From the NCBI RefSeq assembly GCF_021699055.1, contig NZ_SSXC01000007.1, positions 22,036-86,035 on the forward strand: a DNA stretch of 64,000 bases, read 5' to 3'. This DNA is from Blastococcus sp. MG754426. Its GTDB lineage: Bacteria > Actinomycetota > Actinomycetes > Mycobacteriales > Geodermatophilaceae. Positions 1 to 7,813 of the stretch are shown here, one piece after another (the first letter of the stretch is position 1; every line of letters starts with the position of its first letter). Made by a program: the position numbers and the translations under genes. The notes beneath the pieces are model-generated. The model was given only the letters and a program-made list of their open reading frames with translations, was not told the DNA's origin and made no database searches.

Positions 1-820
1 CGACCTGCGCCCGGAACGTGTACTCGGCCGCCCGCAGCACCCGGACGTCGGCGGCGCCCGCGACCGGCGCCAGCAGGGCGGCCAGCCGCTCGGGGGAGGA
101 GAGCTCCTCCGCGGTCTCCCCCGGCGCCAGCCGGAACTCCCAGCGGTAGCGGTCGCCGGTGACCGGCATGAAGGTGGCCGCCCGGCGCGGGTCGCACACC
201 TGGTGCACCCCGGGCCAGACCGGGAGCGGCGCCCGCGCCCGCACGTCGACGACCAGCCACCGGTCGGCGGGGGCGAGGTCGACCATCCGGGCGCCGATCA
301 GCTCCCGGACCGTGCTGTTGGCGCCGTCGCAGCCCAGCACGGCCGCGGCCCGGACGGACCGTTCCACCCCCGTCGCCCGCTCGGCCAGCCGCACGGTGAC
401 ACCCCCGCGGTCCTGCGCCAGGCCGGTCACCTCGCAGCCGCGGTGCACCTCGATGCCGGGCTCCGCCGCCGCGGCCGTGGCCAGCACCTCCTCCAGGTCG
501 GGCTGGTGGACGAAGGAGCCCTGCGGCCAGCCGTGGGCACCGGCGTCGGGGGCCCGGCGGAACTCGGCGAGCACGCGGTGCGCCCCGTCCAGGAGCCGCA
601 GCCCGGCCATCGGCCGGCAGCGCGCGGCGACCTCGTCGGCCACGCCCGCCGCCTGCAGCGCCCGGAACACCTCGTCGTCGAGGTGGACCGCCCGCGGCAG
701 CGGGTACGGCGCGGCGTGCCGCTCGAGGACGACCACCGCCAGGCCGCGGCGGGCCAGCAGCAGCGCCGCGGTCAGGCCCACCGGGCCGGCGCCCACCACG
801 ACCACCGGCCCGCCCGTCAC
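1..820 (-). CDS. FAD-dependent aromatic-ring monooxygenase, 3' end cut by window edge
   Basis: The reading frame opens at a GTG (818-820) and runs off the left edge, giving about 273 N-terminal residues. The N-terminus has a Rossmann FAD motif (VVVVGAGPVGLTAALLLARR) and a DG motif further on (GCDGANSTVRELIG). This pair marks class A flavoprotein hydroxylases of the MhpA/PheA/UbiH type, which hydroxylate aromatic or polyketide substrates using NAD(P)H and oxygen. The segment PLPRAVHLDDEVFRALQ resembles MhpA-like 3-(3-hydroxyphenyl)propionate hydroxylases. The C-terminal substrate and thioredoxin-like parts lie outside the window, so the substrate cannot be assigned. It diverges from the alcohol dehydrogenase at 991. 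Confidence 0.85.
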   Translation of the reverse strand, partial: MTGGPVVVVGAGPVGLTAALLLARRGLAVVVLERHAAPYPLPRAVHLDDEVFRALQAAGVADEVAARCRPMAGLRLLDGAHRVLAEFRRAPDAGAHGWPQGSFVHQPDLEEVLATAAAAEPGIEVHRGCEVTGLAQDRGGVTVRLAERATGVERSVRAAAVLGCDGANSTVRELIGARMVDLAPADRWLVVDVRARAPLPVWPGVHQVCDPRRAATFMPVTGDRYRWEFRLAPGETAEELSSPERLAALLAPVAGAADVRVLRAAEYTFRAQV

Positions 821-990
821 GGCGCCAGTCTGGCCGACGCGGCCCCGCAGAGGTGCAGCACGTTGCACGCGGCACCGGGTGCCTTGACGCGGCGGCCTGC
901 GGCTCAGCACCCTGTGACGCACTGCACACGCCGCTCCGACGTGTGCGCGGGCCACCCGCGACGACGCGGGTCGACGGAAGGAAATGCCGG

Positions 991-2118
991 GTGAAGACCA
1001 AGGGCGCGATCCTGTGGGGCGTGGGCGAGGAGTGGTCGATCGAGGAGATCGAGCTCGGTGATCCGCGGGAGGGCGAGGTCCAGGTCCAGCTCGCCGCCTC
1101 GGGGCTGTGCCACAGCGACGAGCACCTCGTCACCGGCGGCACCCCGGTGGCGTCCTACCCGGTCATCGGCGGCCACGAGGGCTCGGGCGTCGTCACCAAG
1201 GTCGGCCCCGGCGTCACCGGGCTGCAGGAGGGCGACCACGTCGTCACCGCCTTCATCCCCGCGTGCGGCACCTGCCCGCCCTGCTCGCGCGGGCAGCAGA
1301 ACCTCTGCGACCTCGGGGCCAACCTGCTGGCCGGCACGTCGATCTCCGACGGCAGCTACCGGGTCCAGGCCCGCGGCAAGGACGTCATCCCGATGTGCCT
1401 GCTCGGCACGTTCTCCCCGTACATGACGGTGCACCAGGCCTCGGTCGTGAAGATCGAGCCGGACATCCCGCTCGAGGTCGCCGCCCTCGTCGGCTGCGGC
1501 GTCACCACCGGCTGGGGCTCGGCCACCAAGGTCGCCGACGTCCGGCCGGGCGAGAACGTCGTCGTCATGGGCGTCGGCGGCGTCGGGATGAACGCCGTCC
1601 AGGGCGCGGCCGCGGCCGGCGCGAAGCGGGTCATGGTCATCGAGCCGGTCGCGCAGAAGCGCGAGTGGGCCATGCAGATGGGCGCCACCCATGCCTTCGC
1701 GAGCATCGAGGAGGCCACCCCGGCGATCAACGAGCTGACCTGGGGCCGCATGGCGGAGAAGACGATCATCACCGTCGGCGACATCCAGGGCGAGGACATC
1801 GCCGCCGCGCTGAGCGTCACGGGCAAAGGCGGCCGCGCCGTCGTCACCGGCATGGGCAACGCCGCCAACGTCGACGTCAAGCTCAGCCTGTTCGAGCTCA
1901 CGCTGCTGCAGAAGGACCTGCAGGGTGCGATCTTCGGCGGCCTCGCCCCGCGCAACGCCATCCCGGAGCTGCTCTCGCTCTACCAGGAGGGCCAGCTCAA
2001 GCTCGACGAGCTCGTGACCACGAAGTACAAGCTCGAGGACATCAACCAGGGCTACCAGGACATGCGCGACGGCAAGAACATCCGCGGGATGATCGTCTAC
2101 GGCGACGCCGACCGCTGA
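991..2118 (+). CDS. NDMA-dependent, zinc-containing alcohol dehydrogenase
   Basis: This 375-aa medium-chain dehydrogenase should oxidise alcohols to aldehydes. Catalytic zinc ligands are C40, H62/E63 and C169. Structural zinc ligands are C92, C95, C98 and C106. The nucleotide fold has GVGGVG at 194-199. The overall sequence (start KTKGAILWG, then CDLGANLL and CLLGTFSPY) matches the NDMA-dependent (Rxyl_3153-type) family, whose members hold a tightly bound NAD and are genetically linked to mycofactocin as electron acceptor. The frame is open back to 853, but GTG 991 is preferred because GGAAGGA lies just upstream at 975-981 and the family begins here. No mycofactocin biosynthesis gene is visible in the window. 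Confidence 0.92.
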   Translation: MKTKGAILWGVGEEWSIEEIELGDPREGEVQVQLAASGLCHSDEHLVTGGTPVASYPVIGGHEGSGVVTKVGPGVTGLQEGDHVVTAFIPACGTCPPCSRGQQNLCDLGANLLAGTSISDGSYRVQARGKDVIPMCLLGTFSPYMTVHQASVVKIEPDIPLEVAALVGCGVTTGWGSATKVADVRPGENVVVMGVGGVGMNAVQGAAAAGAKRVMVIEPVAQKREWAMQMGATHAFASIEEATPAINELTWGRMAEKTIITVGDIQGEDIAAALSVTGKGGRAVVTGMGNAANVDVKLSLFELTLLQKDLQGAIFGGLAPRNAIPELLSLYQEGQLKLDELVTTKYKLEDINQGYQDMRDGKNIRGMIVYGDADR

Positions 2119-2122
2119 ACCC

Positions 2123-2171
2123 GCGGCAGTCGGTCTCCGCCCGCTCCTGGTGGGCAGGGACCGACTGCCGC
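2123..2171. terminator. Bidirectional hairpin terminator between convergent genes
   Basis: A perfect 13-bp inverted repeat (GCGGCAGTCGGTC at 2123-2135, GACCGACTGCCGC at 2159-2171) with a 23-nt loop fills the gap between the alcohol dehydrogenase (plus) and the AAA/VWA gene (minus). No T-tract follows, which is usual for actinobacterial hairpin terminators. Confidence 0.75.
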
Positions 2172-2178
2172 AGGGCCG

Positions 2179-4053
2179 CTACCCCAGCAGCCGGGTCAGG
2201 GCCGGGCCCAGGTCGGCCAGCCAGCGCACGGGGGCGACCGAGCCCCCGCCGCGGGCGGCCAGCGCCCGCGACGCCGCCAGCGCCTCCTCCTCCGCCGTCC
2301 CGCCGGGCAGCGGGCACAGCACGTCGAGCCGGTCGATGCCGCCCAGCGCCGAGGCGGCGTCGCCCCCGGCTGTGGCCAGGCAGTCCGACAGCAGGACGAC
2401 CAGCCGCTCGTCGGCGTGCGCCGCCGTCCGCAGCTGCCCGGCCGCCGCCCGGAGCGCCGCTGCGAGGTCGGTGGTCCCGTGCCCCCGGAGACCCACCAGC
2501 GCCAGCACCAGGTCCTCGGCCGACCGGTGCCGGCCCTGCTGCTGCAGAACCTCCACCCGGTCCGCGAACGCCAGCACGCTGGTGCCCAGCCGCTCCCCGG
2601 CGGCCAGGACGACGCCCGCGGCGGCCACCGCGGCGATCGCCACCCCCAGCCCGCTCATCGAGCCCGACCGGTCGACGACCAGGCACACCGCCCGGCGGGC
2701 GCCGGCCCACCGGCGGGTCGCGACGTCCTCCGGGGCCGGCGGCCACGGCCCGCTCCACCGCTCCAGGGTGCGGTCCAGGTCCAGCTCGCCGTCACCGCCT
2801 CGGCCGGTGACCAGCCGCCGGGTGCCCCGCGTCCGGGCGGCGCCCACCCGGCCCACCTGCACGAACACGCGGGCCGCCAGCCGGCGCGCGGCCGCCCGGA
2901 GCTCGCGGTCGGTGGCCGTCGCGAGATCGGCGAGCAGCGCCGCCGCGGCGTCGGGATCGGCGCCCATCAGGCCGGCGAACGCCTCCTCGTCGAGCTCGCC
3001 CACCTCGGGGCTGACCTCGTCGAAGGCGGCGTGCCGCAGCTGCAGCTCGCGGCGCGCGGTCTGCCGCGGGCCCCGCCGGGCCGGCCGCTCGCGCCGGGCG
3101 CCCCCGCTGTCCGGGCCTGCCGCCTCAGGCGGCAGGCCCCCCGCTTTTCCCGGGCCGTCCCCGGCGGGCGACGGCGGCGCCCCGGGCGACGGGTCCGGCG
3201 GCGCCGCCCCGACCGGCCACACCTGGTCGAGGATCTCGTCGAGCACGGCCTCCGGGGTCCGCTCCACACCCTCGGTCACCCGGATCCGGCCGGAGAGCGC
3301 CGCGTGCAGGGCGTCCCGCGCCGCCTCGCGGGCGCCGTCGTCCTCGAGACCGGCCAGGCCGCGGAGCCGCAGCAGCCCGTCGAGCAGCAGCACCAGGTCG
3401 ATCGCCCCGCGCACGGACGACCCGGTGCGCAGGTCGCGGTGGCCGCGGGTGGCCCGCACCAACGCCACCGCGAGGGCGACCGGCCGGGGCCGCGCGCCGG
3501 TCACCGAGGCGACGATCTCCCGCTCGGCGGCCTCGTCCTGGTAGCCGAGCACCACCCGGCACATGCGGTCGGCGATCGCCTGGCCCACCCGCGCGGTGCC
3601 GATCGCGTCGAAGGGGTTCATCGCCGCGATCAGCCGGAAGCCCGCCGCCGCCCGCACCGTGCCCAGCCGGGGGACGGCGATCTCCCCCTCGGTCAGCACC
3701 GTGATGAGGACGTTCAGGGTCTCCTCGGGGATGCGGTTGAGCTCCTCCAGGTAGAGCAGGCCCGAGCCGCGCATCGCGGTGAGCAGCGGGCCGTCGGTGA
3801 AGCTGCCGGGCACGTAGCCCTCGGCCATCACCGCCGCCGGGTCGTAGGAGCCGACCAGCCGGGCGGGGGTCAGCTCGGCGTTGCCCTCGACGAAGACGAC
3901 GTCGCGGCCCACCTCGCCGGCGACCGCCCGCAGCAGCGTCGACTTCCCGGTGCCGGGCGGCCCTTCGAGGACGACGTGCCGATGGGTCTGCAGGGCGACG
4001 GTGAGGACCTCGCGCTCGCGCTGCAACCCGATGACCGGGGGACCGTCGCTCAC
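2179..4053 (-). CDS. Fused MoxR-type AAA ATPase and von Willebrand A protein
   Basis: This 624-aa protein joins a MoxR/magnesium-chelatase-type AAA+ ATPase to a C-terminal VWA domain. Walker A is GPPGTGKS at 31-38, and the Walker B region is LYLEELNRIP near 100-109. The VWA MIDAS motif is DRSGSM at 461-466. Between them (about 280-330) is a Pro/Gly/Arg-rich linker. In MoxR-VWA and chelatase I/D pairs, the ATPase remodels a partner protein bound by the metal-ion VWA site, often for cofactor or metal insertion. Here both halves sit on one chain, unlike the separate CoxD/CoxE pair nearby. GTG 4053 is chosen over GTG 4080 because GGGAGGAG precedes it by four bases. Its client is unknown. Confidence 0.85.
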   Translation of the reverse strand: MSDGPPVIGLQREREVLTVALQTHRHVVLEGPPGTGKSTLLRAVAGEVGRDVVFVEGNAELTPARLVGSYDPAAVMAEGYVPGSFTDGPLLTAMRGSGLLYLEELNRIPEETLNVLITVLTEGEIAVPRLGTVRAAAGFRLIAAMNPFDAIGTARVGQAIADRMCRVVLGYQDEAAEREIVASVTGARPRPVALAVALVRATRGHRDLRTGSSVRGAIDLVLLLDGLLRLRGLAGLEDDGAREAARDALHAALSGRIRVTEGVERTPEAVLDEILDQVWPVGAAPPDPSPGAPPSPAGDGPGKAGGLPPEAAGPDSGGARRERPARRGPRQTARRELQLRHAAFDEVSPEVGELDEEAFAGLMGADPDAAAALLADLATATDRELRAAARRLAARVFVQVGRVGAARTRGTRRLVTGRGGDGELDLDRTLERWSGPWPPAPEDVATRRWAGARRAVCLVVDRSGSMSGLGVAIAAVAAAGVVLAAGERLGTSVLAFADRVEVLQQQGRHRSAEDLVLALVGLRGHGTTDLAAALRAAAGQLRTAAHADERLVVLLSDCLATAGGDAASALGGIDRLDVLCPLPGGTAEEEALAASRALAARGGGSVAPVRWLADLGPALTRLLG

Positions 4054-4104
4054 CGGGCTCCTCCCTGCGCCGTGGCGCACCTGCCGCAGCCGGACCGCGG
4101 TGGC

Positions 4105-4144
4105 GCGTCCGGCCGGGACCCGTCGGCGGGCCCCGGCCGGACGC
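4105..4144 (-). terminator. Hairpin terminator downstream of lipoprotein gene
   Basis: Arms GCGTCCGGCCGGG (4105-4117) and CCCGGCCGGACGC (4132-4144) are perfect inverted repeats. An inner CCCG/CGGG pair extends the stem after one mismatch. The hairpin lies directly after the stop codon of the lipoprotein gene that ends at 4154 on minus. Confidence 0.7.
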
Positions 4145-4153
4145 TACGGCAGA

Positions 4154-4873
4154 TCAGCCGCCGAGGGTGTTCAGGTCGACCGGGTTCTCCGGCGCCGTGA
4201 TCTCGACCGTCTCGCCGAACTCGCTGAACCGCACCGTGGCCGGGGCGTCGCCCTTGTCCTCGATCAGCAGCGGGTAGGGGGCGTCCTCGTCGTCGGCGAC
4301 GGTGAGGGTGCTGCCGTCGTCCTGGGTGACGACGACGACCGGCTCGCCGTCCAGCTCGCCGGAGGTCACCTCGCCGGTGATGTCGCTGCCACCGGAGGCG
4401 CGCAGCTCCTGCACGAGGCCGGAGAGGGTCAGCGTGCTGAACGAGCCCGCCGCCTCCTCGGGCATGAGCACCCACTGGCCCTCGAGCTGCCCGGCGAACT
4501 CGGCCGGCATGCCGAAGGAGGCCCAGAAGTCGGCCGGGGCGCGGACGTAGGCGGTGCCGGCGGTGTAGACCAGCTCGACGGTCGCGCCGTCCATCGTGAT
4601 GGTGCCCTGGGCGTCCTCGCCCTGGAGCTGCAGGTCGAGCTCCTGGGTCGTGCCGCCCTCCTCCATCGACCCGACGACGTGCGCCGCGCCGGCCTCCTCG
4701 AGGGCGCCGAACGCGGTGTCGACCACCTCGGCGGCGTCCTGGTCGGCCAGCGAGCTCGCGCTCTCGGCGGCGGTGGTCGTGGCCGGCGCTGCGGTGCCGG
4801 CGTCCTCGGAGCCGCCGCAGCCAGCCAGCAGCAGGACGGCGGCGCCCGCCGTGGCGAGACGTTGGATGCGCAT
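4154..4873 (-). CDS. Secreted lipoprotein, LppX/LprG-like
   Basis: This 239-aa protein starts MRIQRLATAGAAVLLLAGC, a short basic, hydrophobic signal peptide with lipobox LAGC. It should be exported, lipidated on Cys19 and anchored to the outer face of the membrane. A Ser/Thr/Ala-rich spacer follows, then a beta-rich body that resembles the LppX/LprG family of mycolic or triacylated lipid carriers (for example AHVVGSMEEG and the run of acidic turns). That family match is from pattern only and is not secure. ATG 4873 has GAGGGGAA just upstream. The frame is open further upstream, but the signal peptide fixes this start. It is monocistronic, with a hairpin after it. Confidence 0.75.
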   Translation of the reverse strand: MRIQRLATAGAAVLLLAGCGGSEDAGTAAPATTTAAESASSLADQDAAEVVDTAFGALEEAGAAHVVGSMEEGGTTQELDLQLQGEDAQGTITMDGATVELVYTAGTAYVRAPADFWASFGMPAEFAGQLEGQWVLMPEEAAGSFSTLTLSGLVQELRASGGSDITGEVTSGELDGEPVVVVTQDDGSTLTVADDEDAPYPLLIEDKGDAPATVRFSEFGETVEITAPENPVDLNTLGG

Positions 4874-4951
4874 GGTTCCCCTCGTGTCCGGCGGGCCGGT
4901 CGGCCCCGCCGCGCGCCATGGTGCAGGGCACCGGCCCGCGCGGCGCGCACC

Positions 4952-4971
4952 GGGGTGGGCGTGTCCACCCC
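4952..4971 (-). terminator. Short hairpin after the MOSC gene
   Basis: GGGGTGG (4952-4958) and CCACCCC (4965-4971) form a 7-bp stem with a 6-nt loop directly beyond the stop of the MOSC gene, at the end of the coxD-coxE-xdhC-MOSC run. The stem is short, so confidence is moderate. Confidence 0.5.
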
Positions 4972-5520
4972 TCAGGGGGACGGGGACCGCCGGGGCAGCC
5001 GCGCCCGGGAGCGCCCGGCGGCCGCGGGGTCCAGCGGCACCGGGCTGCGCAGCACGGCCGGGCCCAGGCGCAGCACGCCGTCGGAGAGCGCCCCGCAGCG
5101 CACACCCCCGCGCCCCCGCAGACCGCGGTGCGCACCGGGCGCCAGCACCAGGTCCATCCACGCGCAGGGGTTGGCCGGCCGCCCGCCGCCCAGCAGCACC
5201 GGGCCGTCGCCGCAGTCCAGGGAGAACCGCCGGCCCCGCAGCGCCTCGACCTCCGCGCCGCGCAGCACCACGTTGCGCCGCGCGAGCAGCGGGTCGAACG
5301 GCGCCACGCCGAGCTCCGCGGCGAGCTGCTCCAGCGACTCCACCGCCAGCACGGTCACCTGCGCGTCGCGGTGGGCCGGCCTCCCGGCGTAGCGGTCCCC
5401 GACGATGCCCACGCCGGCCCGGAGCTCCAGCCGCTCCCGCCGGTCGGCCGCCTGATCCGGGACCGCCGTCCCCGGCCGGCCGTCGTAGCGGTGCACCGGC
5501 GAGGCGAGCAGCCCGACCAC
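4972..5520 (-). CDS. MOSC-domain protein (molybdenum cofactor sulfurase C-terminal type)
   Basis: This protein of about 182 aa carries a MOSC domain. The conserved cysteine motif appears as RPANPCAWMD, followed by GAHRGLRGRGGVRC. MOSC domains bind the molybdenum cofactor or carry sulfur to it (MOCOS C-terminus, YiiM, MARC). The gene lies 20 nt after xdhC and is probably co-transcribed with it, supporting a role in maturing a molybdenum hydroxylase. No clear ribosome-binding site precedes GTG 5520 (a GAGG lies about 16 nt upstream), so translation may be coupled to xdhC and the exact start is uncertain. Confidence 0.82.
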   Translation of the reverse strand: MVGLLASPVHRYDGRPGTAVPDQAADRRERLELRAGVGIVGDRYAGRPAHRDAQVTVLAVESLEQLAAELGVAPFDPLLARRNVVLRGAEVEALRGRRFSLDCGDGPVLLGGGRPANPCAWMDLVLAPGAHRGLRGRGGVRCGALSDGVLRLGPAVLRSPVPLDPAAAGRSRARLPRRSPSP

Positions 5521-5540
5521 CTCGACGTCGTAGCGGTGCC

Positions 5541-6662
5541 TCAGCGCTCCGCCGTCTCGTGGATGGGCCCCTCGACCTCGGCCAGTCGCCGGCCGGTCCC
5601 GCCCCACCGGCCCTGGATGATCTCCGCGGCGATCGACACCGCCGTCTCCTCGGGGGTGCGGGCGCCGAGGTCCAGGCCGATCGGCGAGGCGAGCCGGGCC
5701 AGCTCCCCGTCGGTCAGGCCGGCCTCGCGCAGCCGGGCCAGCCGTTCGTCGTGCGTGCGCCGCGAGCCCATGGCCCCCACGTACGCGACCGGGGTCCGCA
5801 GCGCGACCTCCAGCAGCGGGACGTCGAACTTCGGGTCGTGGGTGAGCACGCAGAGCACGGTGCGCTCGTCGACCCGGCCGGCGTCCACCTCGGCCTGCAG
5901 GTAGCGGTGCGGCCACTCGACGACGACCTCGTGCGCGTCCGGGAAGCGCTTCGGCGTCGCGAACACCGGCCGGGCGTCGCAGACGGTCACCCGGTAGCCG
6001 AGGAAGGCACCGACGCGGGCGACGGCGGCGGCGAAGTCGATCGCGCCGAACACCACCATCCGGGCCGCCGGGGCGAAGGAGTTCACGAACAGGGTCAGGT
6101 CGTCGCCGCGCCGCTCGCCGTCGTGGCCCACGTGCAGCAGGGCGGTGCGGCCGGCGGCCAGCATGCCGCGGGCGTCGTCGGCGACGGCGTCGTCCAGCCG
6201 CCGCGAGCCCAGCGTGCCGGAGGCGCGGTCGGGCCAGAGCACCAGCCGGCGGCCCAGCCGGTCGTCCGGCCCGGCCACCACGGTGACGACGGCGACCGGC
6301 TCGTGGCGGCCCACCGACTCCGCGACCTCGCCCAGCTCCGGGAAGGACTCGCGGGACACCGGTTCGACGAAGACGTCGAGGATCCCGCCGCAGGTCAGCC
6401 CGACGGCGAACGCGTCGTCGTCGCTGACCCCGTAGCGTCGCAGCACCGGCTCGCCGGTCTCGACCGCGTCCTTGGCCTCCTCGTACACCGCGCCCTCGAC
6501 GCAGCCGCCGGAGACGCTGCCGACCGCCGTGCCGTCGGGCCCGACCAGCATCGAGGCACCGGCCGGCCGCGGCGCCGAGCGCCAGGTGCCCACGACCGTG
6601 CCCACGCCGACGGTCTCCCCCGCCTGCCACCAGCCGACGAGATCGTCCAGGACATCACGCAT
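5541..6662 (-). CDS. XdhC/CoxF-family molybdenum cofactor insertion protein
   Basis: This 373-aa protein has the XdhC/CoxI N-terminal domain (for example GSVSGGCVEGAVYEEAK and GLTCGGILDVFVE) and a C-terminal Rossmann XdhC domain (VVFGAIDFAAAVARVGAFLGYRV, then VAYVGAMGSRRTHDERLARL). XdhC proteins bind Mo cofactor, promote its sulfuration and hand it to xanthine-dehydrogenase-family enzymes. They do not catalyse the final reaction themselves. ATG 6662 is preceded by GGAGGGG. It follows coxE and precedes the MOSC gene on the same strand, the usual order of CO dehydrogenase accessory genes. The structural large, medium and small subunits are absent from the window. Confidence 0.9.
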   Translation of the reverse strand: MRDVLDDLVGWWQAGETVGVGTVVGTWRSAPRPAGASMLVGPDGTAVGSVSGGCVEGAVYEEAKDAVETGEPVLRRYGVSDDDAFAVGLTCGGILDVFVEPVSRESFPELGEVAESVGRHEPVAVVTVVAGPDDRLGRRLVLWPDRASGTLGSRRLDDAVADDARGMLAAGRTALLHVGHDGERRGDDLTLFVNSFAPAARMVVFGAIDFAAAVARVGAFLGYRVTVCDARPVFATPKRFPDAHEVVVEWPHRYLQAEVDAGRVDERTVLCVLTHDPKFDVPLLEVALRTPVAYVGAMGSRRTHDERLARLREAGLTDGELARLASPIGLDLGARTPEETAVSIAAEIIQGRWGGTGRRLAEVEGPIHETAER

Positions 6663-6686
6663 GCGCTCGCCCCTCCGGACCGCGTT

Positions 6687-6700
6687 GTTCCACGTGCAAC
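6687..6700. promoter_or_regulatory. parS-like palindrome GTTCCACGTGCAAC
   Basis: A 14-bp near-palindrome centred on CACGTG lies between coxE and xdhC. The same 14-mer recurs at 55238-55251, and a perfect version (GTTCCACGTGGAAC) is at 35884-35897. It differs at a few positions from the ParB site core GTTTCACGTGAAAC. It could be a weak parS or an operator of an unrelated regulator. Confidence 0.35.
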
Positions 6701-6703
6701 GTC

Positions 6704-7813
6704 TCACGCACGGGCTATCACTCCCGACAGCTCCTCGAACGCGGCCATGCTGTGCCCGGCCACGAAGTGGTCCACCGACGGCAGCGCCGCCTGCATCCCG
6801 CCGGTGAGCGGTTCGTACCCCATCCGGCCCTTGTGCGGGTTGACCCAGACCACGGTGTGCGCCAGCCGCTTGAGCCGCGCCATCTGCTCGGCCAGCAGCG
6901 CGGCGTCCCCGCGCTCCCACCCGTCGCTGCAGACGACGACGACCGCCCCGCGCGCGGTGCCGCGCTGGCCCCACCGGTCGAGGAACGCCTTGAGCACCTC
7001 GCCCAGCCGCGTGCCGCCCGACCAGTCGGGGATCGCCTGGCCGCCGGCGGCCAGCGCCCGGTCGGGGTCGCGCAGCCGCAGCTCGCGGGTGACGCGGGTG
7101 AGCCGGGTGCCGATCGTGAACACCTCGGTCGACGCCGGCCGCGCCCGGACCGCCGCGTGCGCGAAGCGCAGCAGGGCGTCGGCGTAGGGGGTCATCGAGC
7201 CCGAGACGTCGACCAGCAGGACGACGCGCCGCGGGCGGGGTCGCGCCCGGCGGTGCACCAGGCGGCTGACCTCGCCGCCGTCGCGCAGCGCCCGCCGCAC
7301 CGTGCGGGCGGGGTGCACCGACCCGTGGACGGCCGGCCGCCGGCGCCGGGCGGGGCGCATCGGCGCGGCCGGCACCATCAGCGCGAACAGCCGCCGCAGG
7401 TGCGCCTTCTCGGCGTCGGTCAGCCCGGCGACGTCGCGGTGCCGCAGCACCTCGTCGGCGCTGGCGCGGGCCGCGAGGTCGGGGGCGTCGGGGTCCTCGT
7501 CGCCCTCACCGGTGCCGGCGTCCAGCGGGGCGCTGACGGCCAGCCGCGGCTGCACCTGCGCCGCGGCGGGGGCCGGGCGGGGGCGGCGCCCCGAGAACCA
7601 GCCGAGGAAGGCGGCGTCGTAGCGGTCCAGGTCGTCCGGCCCGGCGCAGAGGGTGAGCCGGCCGGCCCAGTAGACCGCCGAGGGGCGCAGGACGTCGAGG
7701 TGGCCGAGCGCGGCGAGCATGGCCTGGACCCGGTCCGGGGAGGCGGGCACGCCCGCGTGCCGCAGCGTCCGGGCGAAGCCCAGCACCGTGTCGACGACGT
7801 CCCGCTCAGCCAC
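6704..7813 (-). CDS. coxE: CoxE-type VWA protein
   Basis: This 369-aa protein has a C-terminal VWA domain with MIDAS motif DVSGSM at 202-207 and a later VVVVCSDGWERGD segment. The N-terminal half is helical and Arg-rich. The layout is that of CoxE, the VWA partner of the AAA ATPase CoxD in maturation of the CuSMoO2 site of aerobic CO dehydrogenase and related hydroxylases. GTG 7813 overlaps the end of coxD by 8 nt, implying translational coupling. The frame is open further upstream, but that stretch is the coxD gene in another frame. In this window it acts without coxMSL, so its client enzyme could be another molybdenum hydroxylase. Confidence 0.87.
   Translation of the reverse strand: MAERDVVDTVLGFARTLRHAGVPASPDRVQAMLAALGHLDVLRPSAVYWAGRLTLCAGPDDLDRYDAAFLGWFSGRRPRPAPAAAQVQPRLAVSAPLDAGTGEGDEDPDAPDLAARASADEVLRHRDVAGLTDAEKAHLRRLFALMVPAAPMRPARRRRPAVHGSVHPARTVRRALRDGGEVSRLVHRRARPRPRRVVLLVDVSGSMTPYADALLRFAHAAVRARPASTEVFTIGTRLTRVTRELRLRDPDRALAAGGQAIPDWSGGTRLGEVLKAFLDRWGQRGTARGAVVVVCSDGWERGDAALLAEQMARLKRLAHTVVWVNPHKGRMGYEPLTGGMQAALPSVDHFVAGHSMAAFEELSGVIARA

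Noticed and set aside
853..990. Longer N-terminus for the alcohol dehydrogenase from 853
   Set aside because: The extra residues do not match the family, and the ribosome-binding site GGAAGGA points to GTG 991.
159..994. Plus-strand open frames antisense to the FAD monooxygenase
   Set aside because: The minus strand has clear FAD-binding and DG motifs, while the plus-strand products are Arg/Ser-rich and featureless.
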